Positions 48,810-59,830 of a stretch of 64,000 nucleotides of DNA are shown here, piece after piece. This DNA comes from Nymphaea colorata. Taxonomy: Eukaryota; Streptophyta; Magnoliopsida; Nymphaeales; Nymphaeaceae. The notes below the pieces were generated by a model. The model worked only from the letters and a program-made list of their open reading frames with translations, ran no database searches and had not been told where the DNA came from. The position numbers and the translations under genes were made by a program. The DNA lies in assembly GCF_008831285.2 (NCBI RefSeq), contig NC_045145.1, positions 7,748,802-7,812,801 on the forward strand. The letters run 5' to 3'. Positions within the stretch are counted from its first letter, which is position 1, and each line of letters begins with the position of its first letter.

Positions 48810-49690
48810 GACCAAGCATCAGTCACACAAGACCTGGCTGATTGAGATCCTCGGCAATCAAATGGGAAGCTAACCAGCACTTGGGGTCCATGACCATGCA
48901 CTTCACTTGCTGGTCACAGTACTCTCCAGTCCACCACGCCTAAGCTGATATATATTAATGCACGTTCCTCATGCTCTAAGCTTATAAGTTGGTATTCACT
49001 AGATCTGGCTTGGTCCAAGTGTTATTTCATGACTAGCTATCCATAAGCTCACAGATCTCAAGAAATACAGACTAGGACCGATGACCAATCCGAGAAGTAT
49101 TCATGTTTTCAGCTTTATCAAATCTCAAAATCTTCTTTTTATGAGTTTCTTTTTTATCCCTATAAAAGTTTTTTTTTTTATTAATCAGGGTTCATTTTTG
49201 TCATGATCTAATTGGCGAATGAAAAATTTTGGCAATTGTGTCCTATACTTACACATCGTAACATCAGAAGATGGTGCCTGAATCTTGAAACACTTTGGCA
49301 ACATTTGGATTCCGTACTCCCAGTCAGCTGGATATGTTTTTTGTGGTGACATTTTTATAGTGATTATTATTTGGTCTCTTCCCCACTTTGCTTTTGGTAG
49401 CTGCCCTCCTTATAATTTTTATCCAATGTGCCAGACATGACAAGTGGGAGATATATATTACCATGACATTTTGTTTTCTTGCCCTTCGTTACAGAACCTT
49501 GAACCACCTAATTCCCGACATACATATGATGAGTCTTCCGAATTTATTTGGCTTACAAAGGCAAAAATGCGAACTGTGGGCACTTAACCTCAATCCGTCG
49601 GACGGTCAGATTCAATCTGCTTTAACAAACTAATGCATCATGGGTACGACATACGTGCAGGTATGTGTAGGCAACGCATGGGCAATTGCA
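48810..49690. repeat. Duplicated flank, copy 2 (pairs with 27620-28820)
   Basis: Collinear with 27620-28820: shared words include GGGTCCATGACCATGCAC, TATATATTAATGCACGTTCC, TACCATGACATTTTGTTTTC and ACCTCAATCCGTCGGACGG. It lacks the MITE present in the first copy. No coding region is recognised. Confidence 0.8.
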
Positions 49691-49909
49691 TGAAACTACA
49701 AAAAAATACATGTTTTTATATAACTTCTTAGAAAATTTTTTCAGTTACATATTGATGCCCCTTAAAGATTTATAATTTATTGTTAGTGCCCTTAGCAAGA
49801 AATTTCAAGCTCCACCCCTAGAGTACTGTCCTTTCATCTTGCACATAGCTACCTCAAACTCCTGCATGCACATAGGCCATACTGGACATGAGCATATTCA
49901 TCAATCGTA

Positions 49910-51074
49910 TTACAATTTTTTACATGGATTTGCACGCTGAGTCTTCACACTGAAGGCAGCACAGTTACCAGGACACTGGAGTTGGCTGCTAATGGAACAC
50001 GGATGATTGCTGCATCCACATGTGAAGGGTCGGGTCTCGTACCCCGGCCTCGGGCAAGGCCAGTAGTAGCTCCCACAGTGAGATTGGCCGCAGTGGCAGC
50101 CACCTATCGGAGCACCTAGCAGAGCTACAGGTGGACATTCAATGACTTCTCGTTGTGGCTTCTGTTGCGGATCCGCCGGTACTGCAGGTGGTGCCGCAGC
50201 TGCGGGTGGAACATGAACCACAATTACTACAGGTTCCACCTGCTCTGGTGATGGAGGATCTATCTTCTCTTTCGAGCTTTTATCTGTTTCCTTGGCACCA
50301 TCTTTTCCTCCCCCTGCCTTTGTTTTTTTCTTAGACTGCGAGGGATCTTTCTTCTTTTCGGAGCCTTTGTCTTTTTCCTCGGCCTCTGGTTTCTCCTTAG
50401 CGCCACCAGTCTTCTCCTTTGTTGGTGGAGCGCCTGCTGGATCCTTCTTCTTGGTAGAGCTGGCGGCGCCAGAATCTGGCTTCTTGTTTACTACCTCCGA
50501 CACCACGATGTCATCGATGCATTTGCCGGCTTTCTGGCATATCTTTTTTACGACCTTCTTCGGATCAAAGACTCCAACCAGTGTAACCTTATTGGACTTC
50601 TCATCAAAATTTTTGCTACTGATCTCTGACAAAAAAGAAAAAGGAACGTCTTCAACTGAAATGGATAATCAAATCGATCGACCATGACCAAGAAAAGAAA
50701 CACAGTTGAATGGAGAGAAAATACTATGTCAGAATAACAGATCTAGTAAACCAAGTAAAGGTTGGGAAGCCTCGATCTATTAATCATATGAACGGAACCC
50801 ACCGCATACGCAGATAGAGCAGACTGCTTTCTTGATCTTCTCGTGGCACCGAGGGCAATCCAATTTCGCGGTGATGACTAATGAGTAAACCTGCCATTTC
50901 ACGATATAATTAGTGAAAGACATTATATATATATATGTATATGAAAGGCTAAGTACCAAAGGAAAACTACATAATTCATGTTAATAAATATTTGAACAAA
51001 AGAGCAGCATCCTAACGTGTACATAATTAATAAGATGATGGCATGGCTGAGTGTTAACCCCAAACCTTAGACAT
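49910..51074 (-). CDS. HMA-domain protein with Lys-rich linker (HIPP/Pi21-like), intact
   Basis: Three exons, 51066-51074, 50803-50890 and 49910-50625, with GT-AG junctions join into 813 bases, 270 residues and a stop, without any break. Residues 4-70 form one heavy-metal-associated domain: AKLDCPRCHEKIKKAV gives the CxxC pair (Cys15, Cys18), followed by NKVTLVGVFDPKKVVKKICQ. Residues of about 79-150 are a Lys/Glu/Asp/Pro/Ser-rich linker (for example KEKPEAEEKDKGSEKKKD). A hydrophobic-proline stretch (PVVIVVHVPPAAAAPPAVPA) follows, then a tail with eleven Cys ending in CKKL. A C-terminal CxxX is the farnesyl/geranylgeranyl site in HIPPs, though Lys in the middle positions is unusual. The protein probably binds a soft metal ion and may attach to membranes; there is no signal peptide. 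The start is chosen because MSK plus donor is conserved in the sister at 30552-30560. Pi21, a rice blast-susceptibility factor, shares the HMA-plus-proline plan; equivalence is only inferred. Confidence 0.88.
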
Positions 51075-51144
51075 TGTGGATGGACCAGAAAACGTAACTT
51101 CAGAACTTGGAGATTGGTATGGAGAATTGTGCAGCAATGCTGCA

Positions 51145-51153
51145 AATAAATAG
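51145..51153 (-). promoter_or_regulatory. Probable TATA box of intact HMA gene
   Basis: CTATTTATT on the minus strand about 71 bases before the ATG, at the same place as in HMA copy 1. Confidence 0.45.
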
Positions 51154-51249
51154 CGAGTGGTGCATTGTGAGCACCATTCAACATTGGACAGTGTCCTGTG
51201 CTTGCACAAGTAATGACGTCTCCATCCAGAAGCACTTTCTGTCAGGAGA

Positions 51250-53170
51250 ATTTATATATCTTCTTTCTGTCAAAACTCTATTGGGATAACCATGCATACT
51301 TGGCCCAAACCACTAGTCCCCTAATTTCAAGAAGCGGGTTATGTACTCCCTATTGATGCATGAAAATTTGGGGCACCAGTATGGTTAAAGATGAAAATGG
51401 CCTTAGTTCATAGAAGAAAGAAACTTTATGTAAGGACAAAAAAGGAAATCGAAAAAGGTGAAAAGTCTAAAAAGAACATTTCTTCTTAAATAATTTCCAA
51501 AACATCCCACCTCCTACCCTTTTTCTTTCCATGTATATGTGTTGGGTGCACCGAGCAGTGCACGCAACTCACTCAAATTCATTGCTCATAAATATATACG
51601 TCTAGGCATGCATTCTGATAGTAGTCTTACAGTTTACATACTAACTGATTTGCTTTGGGTTGATTGAGGTATGGACCTTTTCTAAATCGAGGATACCTTA
51701 TCTCGACAATCAAACAAGCCTTCAAGTCCAATTTTCTCAATGGAAGCCATCGTTTTTCTAGCATGTATGTTGAATTTTCCTTATGTTTATCAAATTTAAA
51801 TAGTGTACACGGGTAAGATATTATCATTGATTTATGAAGATGTATAAGTAGGGCGACATTAATTTTCCATCTATATCGTAAAAAGCTAATTTTACCCGTA
51901 GCGAGTGAATTCAAAATTCTACCGCGGGCGTAGGTCAAAATTGATCCAAGTTCATAATTATGTTTTGCTTGTGTTCAAAAGAAGAACCAGCATAGGAACG
52001 CCTAAATCATGGTTAATTACCAGCAGTAAGTATATATATATATATATATATAGGGGAACTTTAGGAAAAGGAACCAGATCGAGTTTGGTAAATGATAGAA
52101 ATTTCATGAAAGTTTACTTACTTTTGAATCATGGCCTGAAAGAATTGCAAAAGCCAGGTCATGTCGTGGCCAACCAGCCAGCTAAGGCAGGCCTGCTTCA
52201 ATTCCAATCCCATTTTCTCCATCTCTGGTTGGTCCAAGCTTTTTTAGCCTTAATAGCAACCAAACAAAAGGCTAACATAAAGCAACCTGGCCATATTGTT
52301 AACGACAATTTTAACAAATGGCTAATCATGTTGTTCACTTTGTTGAACAGTTATTTTTGGATATTTTAACTAAAAACATTATTTTTTTATTCATTCATGC
52401 ATATGGACATCATACATGATGTTATATCAAGATGACACAAGCAAGCCGGTATATAGTAGAACAATGAAAATTGAAGGCTAGGAAAAAGGTGAAAGGCCAC
52501 TGGGAGCATGTGAAATGTGAAAAGCTATTAGTGGTGTTAAGATTATGATAACTCATAATCAAGCAAATAATGACGTGGGTAAGTGGCTTTATTAAGATAT
52601 TCCCAACTTGAGGAAGTAATTTGTTTAAGGGGATGTGAGTTTCATGAAAGTATTGTTTACTTTTGTCATGGCCAGAAAAAGTAGCAAAATGTTGGGGGCA
52701 TTGAGTGTAATTGTGAAGGGGCTCACTCACAGTTACAACCAAAATCCTTTTAACTGTTCTTCAACAGATATTTTTCATTAAAGATAATTGATTTACAAAA
52801 AATACTTTTCCTGGTATAACGGCAAGCTGTGCTTACAGGTAATCCAACGGGGCTCGCTTTTAAAGCCCAGCCTCGTTAAAGCAAACCCGTGTTTTTCTCC
52901 AATTTTTCCTTTTCTTGTCTTTCAACTTTCCTTCTGCTCTCTGTCGCCTCTTTGTCCCTTTTTTTCTCCATTGTTGCTGCTGTACCATATGGCATCATTG
53001 GAAATCTTCATCTGACCTTGAACAGCAAGTCTGCAGACTACCTTGTGATCCTGCTGAGAAGGCTGAAGGGTCCATTCCCATCATCCAATGCAAAATCGGA
53101 AAATCCATGTGAAATTATCAACTATACAAGATCCAAGTTGGCGGCGATTCTTGTTAGTGTCAATTTAATG
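51250..53170. repeat. Duplicated flank, copy 2 continued (pairs with 38087-40160)
   Basis: From about 51890 the sequence is collinear with 38100-40030. It lacks the copia element, the long TA tract and the MITE. The plus frame at 52889-53176 starts with a hydrophobic signal-like segment, but the paralogous DNA does not keep it open, so I do not call a gene. The part at 51250-51890 has no recognised content. Confidence 0.7.
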
Positions 53171-53232
53171 ATTTAGTAACAAATTTTTAAATTTCATCCA
53201 TCTGACTATATCCAGCACACACGGTAGTTCCC

Positions 53233-53283
<51 letters not shown>
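53233..53283. repeat. (TA)n(TG)n microsatellite
   Basis: A TA run followed directly by a TG run, as at 38311. Confidence 0.95.
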
Positions 53284-53444
53284 TTGTATTTAGTTAATTG
53301 AGTGGACATTTATTCTTTCGACAATTGAAGCATATATAACATTAGAATATCCAACTTTCACACTTTTACTGACATTCATACTTTAACGGTGAAAATTAAG
53401 CTTGTAATGCCTAGTCAAGTGAAACAAACTCTGATTATGCTTAT

Positions 53445-53525
53445 AAGATGATCCTGGGACTGGATACTGAAGGTGCTACTTTCCTTTAAGGTGCTACTTT
53501 CCTAAGATGATCCTGGGACTGGATA
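53445..53525. repeat. Interleaved direct repeats A-B-B-A
   Basis: AAGATGATCCTGGGACTGGA occurs at 53445 and 53504. Between them AAGGTGCTACTTTCCT occurs twice, at 53470-53485 and 53488-53503. Confidence 0.9.
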
Positions 53526-53739
53526 GGAATCTGCTCGATCTGGATCCACATCTGCATTTTTCCATGGAACTGCTGCTCTATCTCGATCTGGCACCTCGTT
53601 TATGCTTCCGCCGCTGCTTCAACTGGTTACGGGTACTGATGGAGGTCTGTATCTCGTTCTGCTCCTTTATTGGACAGTGCTACCCCAGCAGCAGCTATTA
53701 AAGGCTGTGCTTTGACTCGGGAAACTCAATCCACCGGGT

Positions 53740-54440
53740 ATGGATCCAAATCATAAACTCTCTATGGGATTGCCACTGAAACAGGCACTACTGAAACAGG
53801 CACTGAATCCACTTAAGTGAAGTTGCACTTGCCTATGACTCCACCTTGAAGAAAAACAGAGATTAAGGGACTAACACCTTGTTTAACGTGGTTCGGTGTA
53901 AACTCACACCTACGTCCACAAAGGGCCACTATCGATCTTTATGTTGATAGGTCTGGATCTTTCTTCTATTTATAATAGAATTACAGACATCATTGTTTCC
54001 TAAATTACATGATGTATATCGATTATTACAGGAGGAAACAATATCTAATTTACAATTGATATTTCCATGTTTAGTTGATGCGCCTCTCTGTTTGGCAGTT
54101 GTATCTTCTCCTCTTGTAGTAACTGCCTGGCCAGCCATTGTCTTGGCATTACTTTCTTCATACGGTTGGCCAGTGTATATTTCCTTATTGATATTATTTC
54201 CATGGTCAGTGTTACTGCCTCCATTGTCATGACTGATTGGTGTTTCCTTCTTGAGAAGATTACAATTGTTACTGTTATTGCTGGCTGGTGTTTCCTTCTT
54301 GAGATGATTACAATCGTTGCTACCTTCATTAGCATTTCCTTCATTGGCATGGCTGACTGATGTTGCCTTCTTGATTCCCCTGTTATTGCCTTTACACCTT
54401 AGCTGAGGCATATGGATTTTCACCTATTAATTTGATTGAC
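53740..54440 (-). mobile_element. LTR fragment (minus strand)
   Basis: On the minus strand the region has a TATA box TATAAATAG near 53970 followed by GTGGACGTAGGTGTGAG and ACCGAACCACGTTAAAC. This is the R/U5-like pattern common to many plant LTRs. Upstream is a repeat-bearing U3-like part, in which CTCAAGAAGGAAACACCA occurs twice about 50 bases apart. The 164-codon Asn/Lys-rich minus frame at 53929-54423 runs through these repeats and is not a credible gene. Exact ends were not found. Confidence 0.5.
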
Positions 54441-57400
54441 AGGACATAATGGAAATTGTTGGGAGCCAATAGTCGACATCCATTAAAGCTTCAGAACTTT
54501 GGGAAATGTTGGTCTTGGTGTCTTTGATACCATGTGAGATACAAATTTATGCGGTTTGGCACTTTGATTTCTATGTCCATAGAAACCTTACGGGCTCTAT
54601 CTACTATGAACGGCAAGAGTCTTAATCACTGATGAGGGATTTCTTTAACTCTTTAAAAGTTGAGAATTAAACCCGTATGAAGGTTGAGATCTTTCCTCCT
54701 GATTACATTTAGTATCAGATTTACATAAGTGCTTAACATTTCCTAACAATGGGATCAGATGATAGTTCTCATCCTCTGTTACACTTTTATTTTTAATTTT
54801 CTCGCATCAGCCTTGGCTATGTTGCAAGGCCTTGCTTTTGCAAATAGCATAAGGTGGTGCTCTGACGAGCTGAAGGCAGCTCACCGCCCACCCAAGGCCC
54901 GACACAATCCAGCACTCTAGAAGCAGGGGCATTAGGGTACTTTCGGGCCTCTTCTCTAGACAGTGGGTTATTAGCCTCTTCCTCACCCACAAAGCCACAA
55001 GCTTACCTCCAATGATATGTCTTCCACACTACTGGACCAATTTGAATTTCCAAGTAAGATAATATCACACAGCTGGCTACACATTATGACTCCAAGTAAG
55101 TTTCTATTTTCTAATGAATTTTATGTTGCTGAATATTAATTTAAAAAATTCAAATGTTCCTATCACTGCCCTTTTGATCCTTTTAATATTCTCACGAGGA
55201 AGTCTAAAATTTAATAGATAATTCTCAAAACGGAAGCCAATTTCTAATTTATTGACACTGATTTGTGTTACAGCACACCATCTATCATTTGGTAGCAGCT
55301 TCTTGATGGCTCAAGTGGCTTAATTGCATCAATCACAAGTGAGTGCTCACAGACTTCCATTTCTAGCTAGCTATATGATCTTTGAGTATAGTTGTTTAAT
55401 CTCTAACCTCATGGCATGATACGAATTAGCAATGGCCTACACGTTTGTTGGTTCCAACACACAAAAAATACATATGAAAAGGCAAAGGGGATCGACCAGA
55501 ATACAAAGGCTGTGTGGCACACTTTACATGATTCCTTAATTACAATCCATATATAATCCACTAGACACGATGTTCAATTTCATTAGGCTACCAAAAAATA
55601 GTTTGTCATAGTTTGAGCCTAGCATGGGTATGAATTACTTGTTGCATGGAACACACAAGAAATGAAAATGAAACTAAAAGGGTAGAAACAAATAATGGAT
55701 AATCAACTGAAATCATTATTTTTCTTTTAATGGCATGAAAAGTGTGCTGGGGGATTTTTCACTAAAATCCTTACTTTTCTTTCATGCACAACCACATTAA
55801 GTTGAACGCTTATTATACTGTGTGTCCATGATGCTCAATCAAGATGACACGCGGCACTTGTTATATGGTAGAACAATAAAAATTGATGGCAAAAAAAAAA
55901 AAAAAAAACTAGAAGAGCACAAGGAAAATGTGGACTACGTTAATCATAGGAAAGAGCATGTCAGGAAATATGAAGCTAAACTCGGAAGGATTATGCATAT
56001 TAGTGGTAGAAATTGTTGTGTGTGTTCAATTTTGATTGACCAATACCTTGATCTAAGGAAAGAGCCGAATAGAAATATATTGATTGGCAAGTTCACATTA
56101 TGCAGTATAATGGATATTGGTATGTCAATATACATATGTGATTGGCACTCCACTCGTTTTGTTGGTACCAATTTTGGTTTTCTCATGATTATTTTTCTAA
56201 GGCTTAAACAAAATTGTTATTGAAGCCATTTTGTTACAATTAACATGAAAAAGTTTGTAAATTTTTGTTTTCTATATACATTTAATTTAGTGATGATAGA
56301 AGTACATAAAAAGCCGAAACAGAGAACCGACTATGCGCTCAGGCAATTCCCTTGCAGGCTTATAGCCCACATGTTCTAGGTGAGCCCCAAGCTAGCTCAC
56401 TTTTGTAAGAAACTTATTTTTCCATATTATTCAACAATTTTGATCATTCTCTTCCTGCAACTACAACTTTTGATCATTCTCTTCCTGATCCAAACAGAGG
56501 GGCTTATCTCCAAAGCACAACTTGTTGAATAAAAACATGCTCCACAACTAAAATCAATAATAGCTCAATTATTATTCTTTGATGACCTCGTGGTGCAAGG
56601 CAGCCAAAGGCCCACACCGTTTATGTTCCACGGCCTGCATCCCTCAGCAGCCAGAGACAGTCAAGAATCATAAGGAGGTTAGCTCGATGCCAGCATTAGT
56701 AAAAGGTTGACCCATCATACCATGTGGCAGTCATCGACTCATCAGCTTAGTCAACATATGGTTCAGCAGAACACGGGCCCAACCCGAGCAGCCGCATCGA
56801 CTAACCCGGTTGAGGCCAGCAGCCACCTAGCCCGTGGGGTTCCACACAGTTCCCACACACCTTCTTGTTTGGTCACACCACCTCAGCCATGAGAGTCGCA
56901 TTTATAGCTCCTAGCATGATGCACACATGTTGCATGGGCACCACCTTGCCTACGTAGGGCCCCCTCAACTAGCTCACTCCATTTGAGCAGGCTACGGCAT
57001 GAACCTTATGTTTAGCGGCCAGTGCTATCGACCAATGAGAGGGCTGGATTTGGTTAAACTCTTGGTGGCACGTCATTTCGGTCAAAAAGAGTGAATGATT
57101 CAAATTCATTTAAATTTTGGCTAAAAATATTAAACTTTCTGCTTTGTAGAGGATGCACATTTTGGAGTGAAAAAATTAGTTTTGTTAGTCTTAGATTTCT
57201 TGCTCTCCCACTCTGGTCCCCTCCTTCTCGAGTCCTACCCAAGCACCGCCGCAGCCACCGACCTACAGCCGTTCTCCCGATCTATCAGCACTGGAACCAA
57301 GCCACCAAAGGCTTGCTCCCAGCTGTCTGCGGCCAGTCGAGCGCCGCTGTAGTCTCCCTTGGTAGCACCTTGGCTCTGACCACTGCACAATGAGCGTGCC

Positions 57401-57807
57401 TACCTGCAGGCAAAGCCTCAGCCAAACGCACCTTTCACGGCATAGCTAGGATCCAGCCCCCTAGAGAAGTGGAAGCACCCAAAGTGAATTAGTTTGAGGC
57501 TAAACGCTCGAGACCCAGTTCCTTCTCTATGCGTGCGGTTGCCAAGTCCGGCTATTCCCTAGCCTGGCTGCACCGCCTATTTGCCCCAACGGACCTCCCT
57601 CACTCACTCATTGGTTTGCTCAAGCATAACACTTCATCACTACACTACTTGAGAGCTTCCCTATTTTGTGAGACACATATTGAGGGTTGGGATATTGTAT
57701 TGAGCATTTTTACTCCAAAGTCTTATCCAGATGGGCACATTATACATCTAGACTTTCAAGAGGCTAGACGTATGCAAGATATCCTCGGCTAGCTTAGTGG
57801 ACCCACA
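54441..57807. other. No recognised gene; probable gypsy 5' LTR at right
   Basis: A short segment near 55820-55890 (CAATCAAGATGACACGCG, TAGAACAATAAAAATTGATGG) resembles 38940-38990 and 52425-52475, a third copy of part of the duplicated flank. An A18 run is at 55892-55909. From about 56600 the DNA is GC-richer and leads, without gene-like frames, to ACCCACA at 57807 directly before the gypsy primer-binding site. It is therefore probably that element's 5' LTR, though its left end cannot be placed. Confidence 0.45.
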
Positions 57808-57812
57808 CCAAG

Positions 57813-57823
57813 TGGTATCAAAG
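57813..57823 (+). other. Primer-binding site of gypsy element
   Basis: TGGTATCAAAG matches the initiator tRNA-Met primer-binding site and sits shortly after a CA-ending LTR-like boundary and about 60 bases before the gag start. Confidence 0.6.
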
Positions 57824-57879
57824 TCGTCTTGTATGTTTAGCCCATATATGACATGTTAGTTCGACATTACAGAGCGCAT

Positions 57880-59505
57880 GAAGGAAGAAATGCATAATCT
57901 AGCCACTTTCTTGAAGGAGATGCACAACACCATGGGAGAGCTGCAGTAGAGAATAAATGATATGCCTACCAAAATCACTACCACTGTGAATGTTGGCATT
58001 GCTACCCAACCCATGCTTGACATCACTACCTAGATAAGTAGGTCATGGCACCCTTGCTAGAGCTTATCGAGCCTCAGCTTATCATGACATCACTACCCGT
58101 GGAGCAGCAGGCATAGGTCGCCTTGGCCAGTCGAAGGGGGATGCTGAGAGGATGATCAGGTTTCAGCTGACCCAAGCACTTCTAGCCAGCGGCCTACTCT
58201 AAACGCACCTACAGCACCAGCACCACAGCTGCTGCCACTGATCCAGTAGCAGTCCTAGGCAGAGCCCAATCCTCAATAGTAGGTCATCCCTGGTGCGCAC
58301 ACACAGGCCATCCACACGGTGACACCTCTTCATTTTTTGCAGCAGCCCCGTACGAGTACATGCAGTGCAGCCACCACCAAGAACACTATAAGCGCCATTG
58401 GCTGCATACCCACCTCCTCCACATGCACCTCCTCTGCATGCACCCTACATCCATGAGTTGTACCATGTGCCTCACTTTGTTTATGCTGCAACATCATGGA
58501 CATCCCGCATAGAGGCCACACTTCTCACCACAGGCATATAACTAGCAAGATCACATGTATGGACACGGGCCACAAAGATGACATACTCATACACCTTGTT
58601 TTCATGATGATTATGCACATGATGAATAATGGTTTGATCCCGATATGCCTAATTCCTATGAGTGAACTTACAACCATAGAGGCCACCACCATGAGAGACG
58701 CCCACCTTTACCCTGCGTCAGGATATACTTCTCCAAGTTTGATGGTAATGATTTTTAGATGTGGGCATTCAAAGCTAAACAATATTTCATTTGTCATGTA
58801 ATTTTTTGAAACCAGTACGTGTCTATAGCGACCTTGTACTTCAAAAGAGCGGCCACTAGATGGTACAGGTGGTACTACAACACCACCTCACGTTTTGATT
58901 GGCATGTCCTTGTATGGGAGATGATGACCCATTTTAGAGAGTTCTCATTCACCAATTACAATGTCCAACTGATAAACTTTATGGTGACTAACCCACTACA
59001 TGATTACATTGCTAAATTTGTGGACCTTGTCACCAAGGTTGGAGAGATTCCACCCCAAACCCTAGTCGGTTCCTCCTATGATAACTCTAGAAAGACATCT
59101 AGATCAAAGTCTCGAGCGGGCCCAACTAATTACCATTTAGGAGTGTTTCATACTGGCCAGGCTACCAACAAAAAGGCCTCTAGGTTGTCAACCTACAAAA
59201 AACAGAACACCAATGGGATGACTCACTTGGATATAGAGTGACTTTGCGAGAGAAGTGTCAAGTCAAGAAAAGTCCTCTGATGAGGAACGAGAGGACACAT
59301 CCTAGGATAACAATGTTGAGTTGACCATGACGTACCATACCCTAGCATGGACCAACAAACCCAACTCCTTGACACTGGCTCCACTCATAATTTCATAGGT
59401 GCAGACATGATGAAGGAGATCGACCAACCTACCCAGGAGTATCCTCAGTTTTGTGTGGCTGACTTCAAGGTGGATCTCAACAATGTTGCCTATGAAAGGA
59501 GCAGA
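57880..59505 (+). pseudogene. Ty3/gypsy gag and protease start, truncated
   Basis: Plus strand. A gag N-terminus reads MKEEMHNLATFLKEMHNTMG near 57880, followed by a Pro/Gln/Ala-rich linker with stops. The retrotransposon gag domain at 58713-59060 reads YFSKFDGNDF, MWAFKAKQYF, TLYFKRAATRWYRWYY and VWEMMTHFREFSFTNYN, then HDYIAKFVDLVTKVGE. After a basic stretch, an aspartic protease starts at 59347-59500 with LLDTGSTHNFIGADMMKE (DTG active site). The protease breaks off at about 59505, where an unrelated repeat-rich transposon end begins. RT, RNase H and integrase are absent. Several stops and frameshifts precede the cut, so the element was probably already inactive. Confidence 0.8.
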
Positions 59506-59830
59506 TACACAACAACGATTAACTGTTTTAGGAATGGCTGGAAAGTGTTTCTGAAAGTATGGCTGGCTTTCCTAAAAAAATCAGAAACCATTGGACGGTC
59601 ATTTGTAAAGTGTTCCTAAAAATGGCATTCTTGCTAATTTTTAGGAACAGTCATGACCATTCCTAATAATGACCCACAGTATTTATTTTCAAAAATTGTT
59701 CCCAAAAGTTTAGAACCTAGTTATATCTTAGTATATATGGGAACGGTCATGCCATCCATTCCTAATACCTCTATATTATCATTTTTAGGAACCCCCAACC
59801 AGAGAGAGAGAGAGAGAGTAATTAATCAAA
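59506..59830. mobile_element. Transposon end with AGGAA-word array
   Basis: The gypsy protease stops matching at CACAACAACGATTAACTG. The next 320 bases carry about ten copies of TTTAGGAAyGG, TTCCTAA and GGAACGGTCAT words in both directions, as in CACTA-type subterminal regions. The first bases resemble CACTACAAC with a substitution. The opposite end was not found. Confidence 0.4.

Noticed and set aside
52889-53176. Plus-strand frame with a signal-peptide-like start
   Set aside because: The paralogous segment near 39400-40030 does not keep the frame, so coding constraint is unlikely.
53929-54423. 164-codon Asn/Lys-rich minus-strand frame
   Set aside because: It runs through an LTR-like segment with internal nucleotide repeats; no family resemblance.
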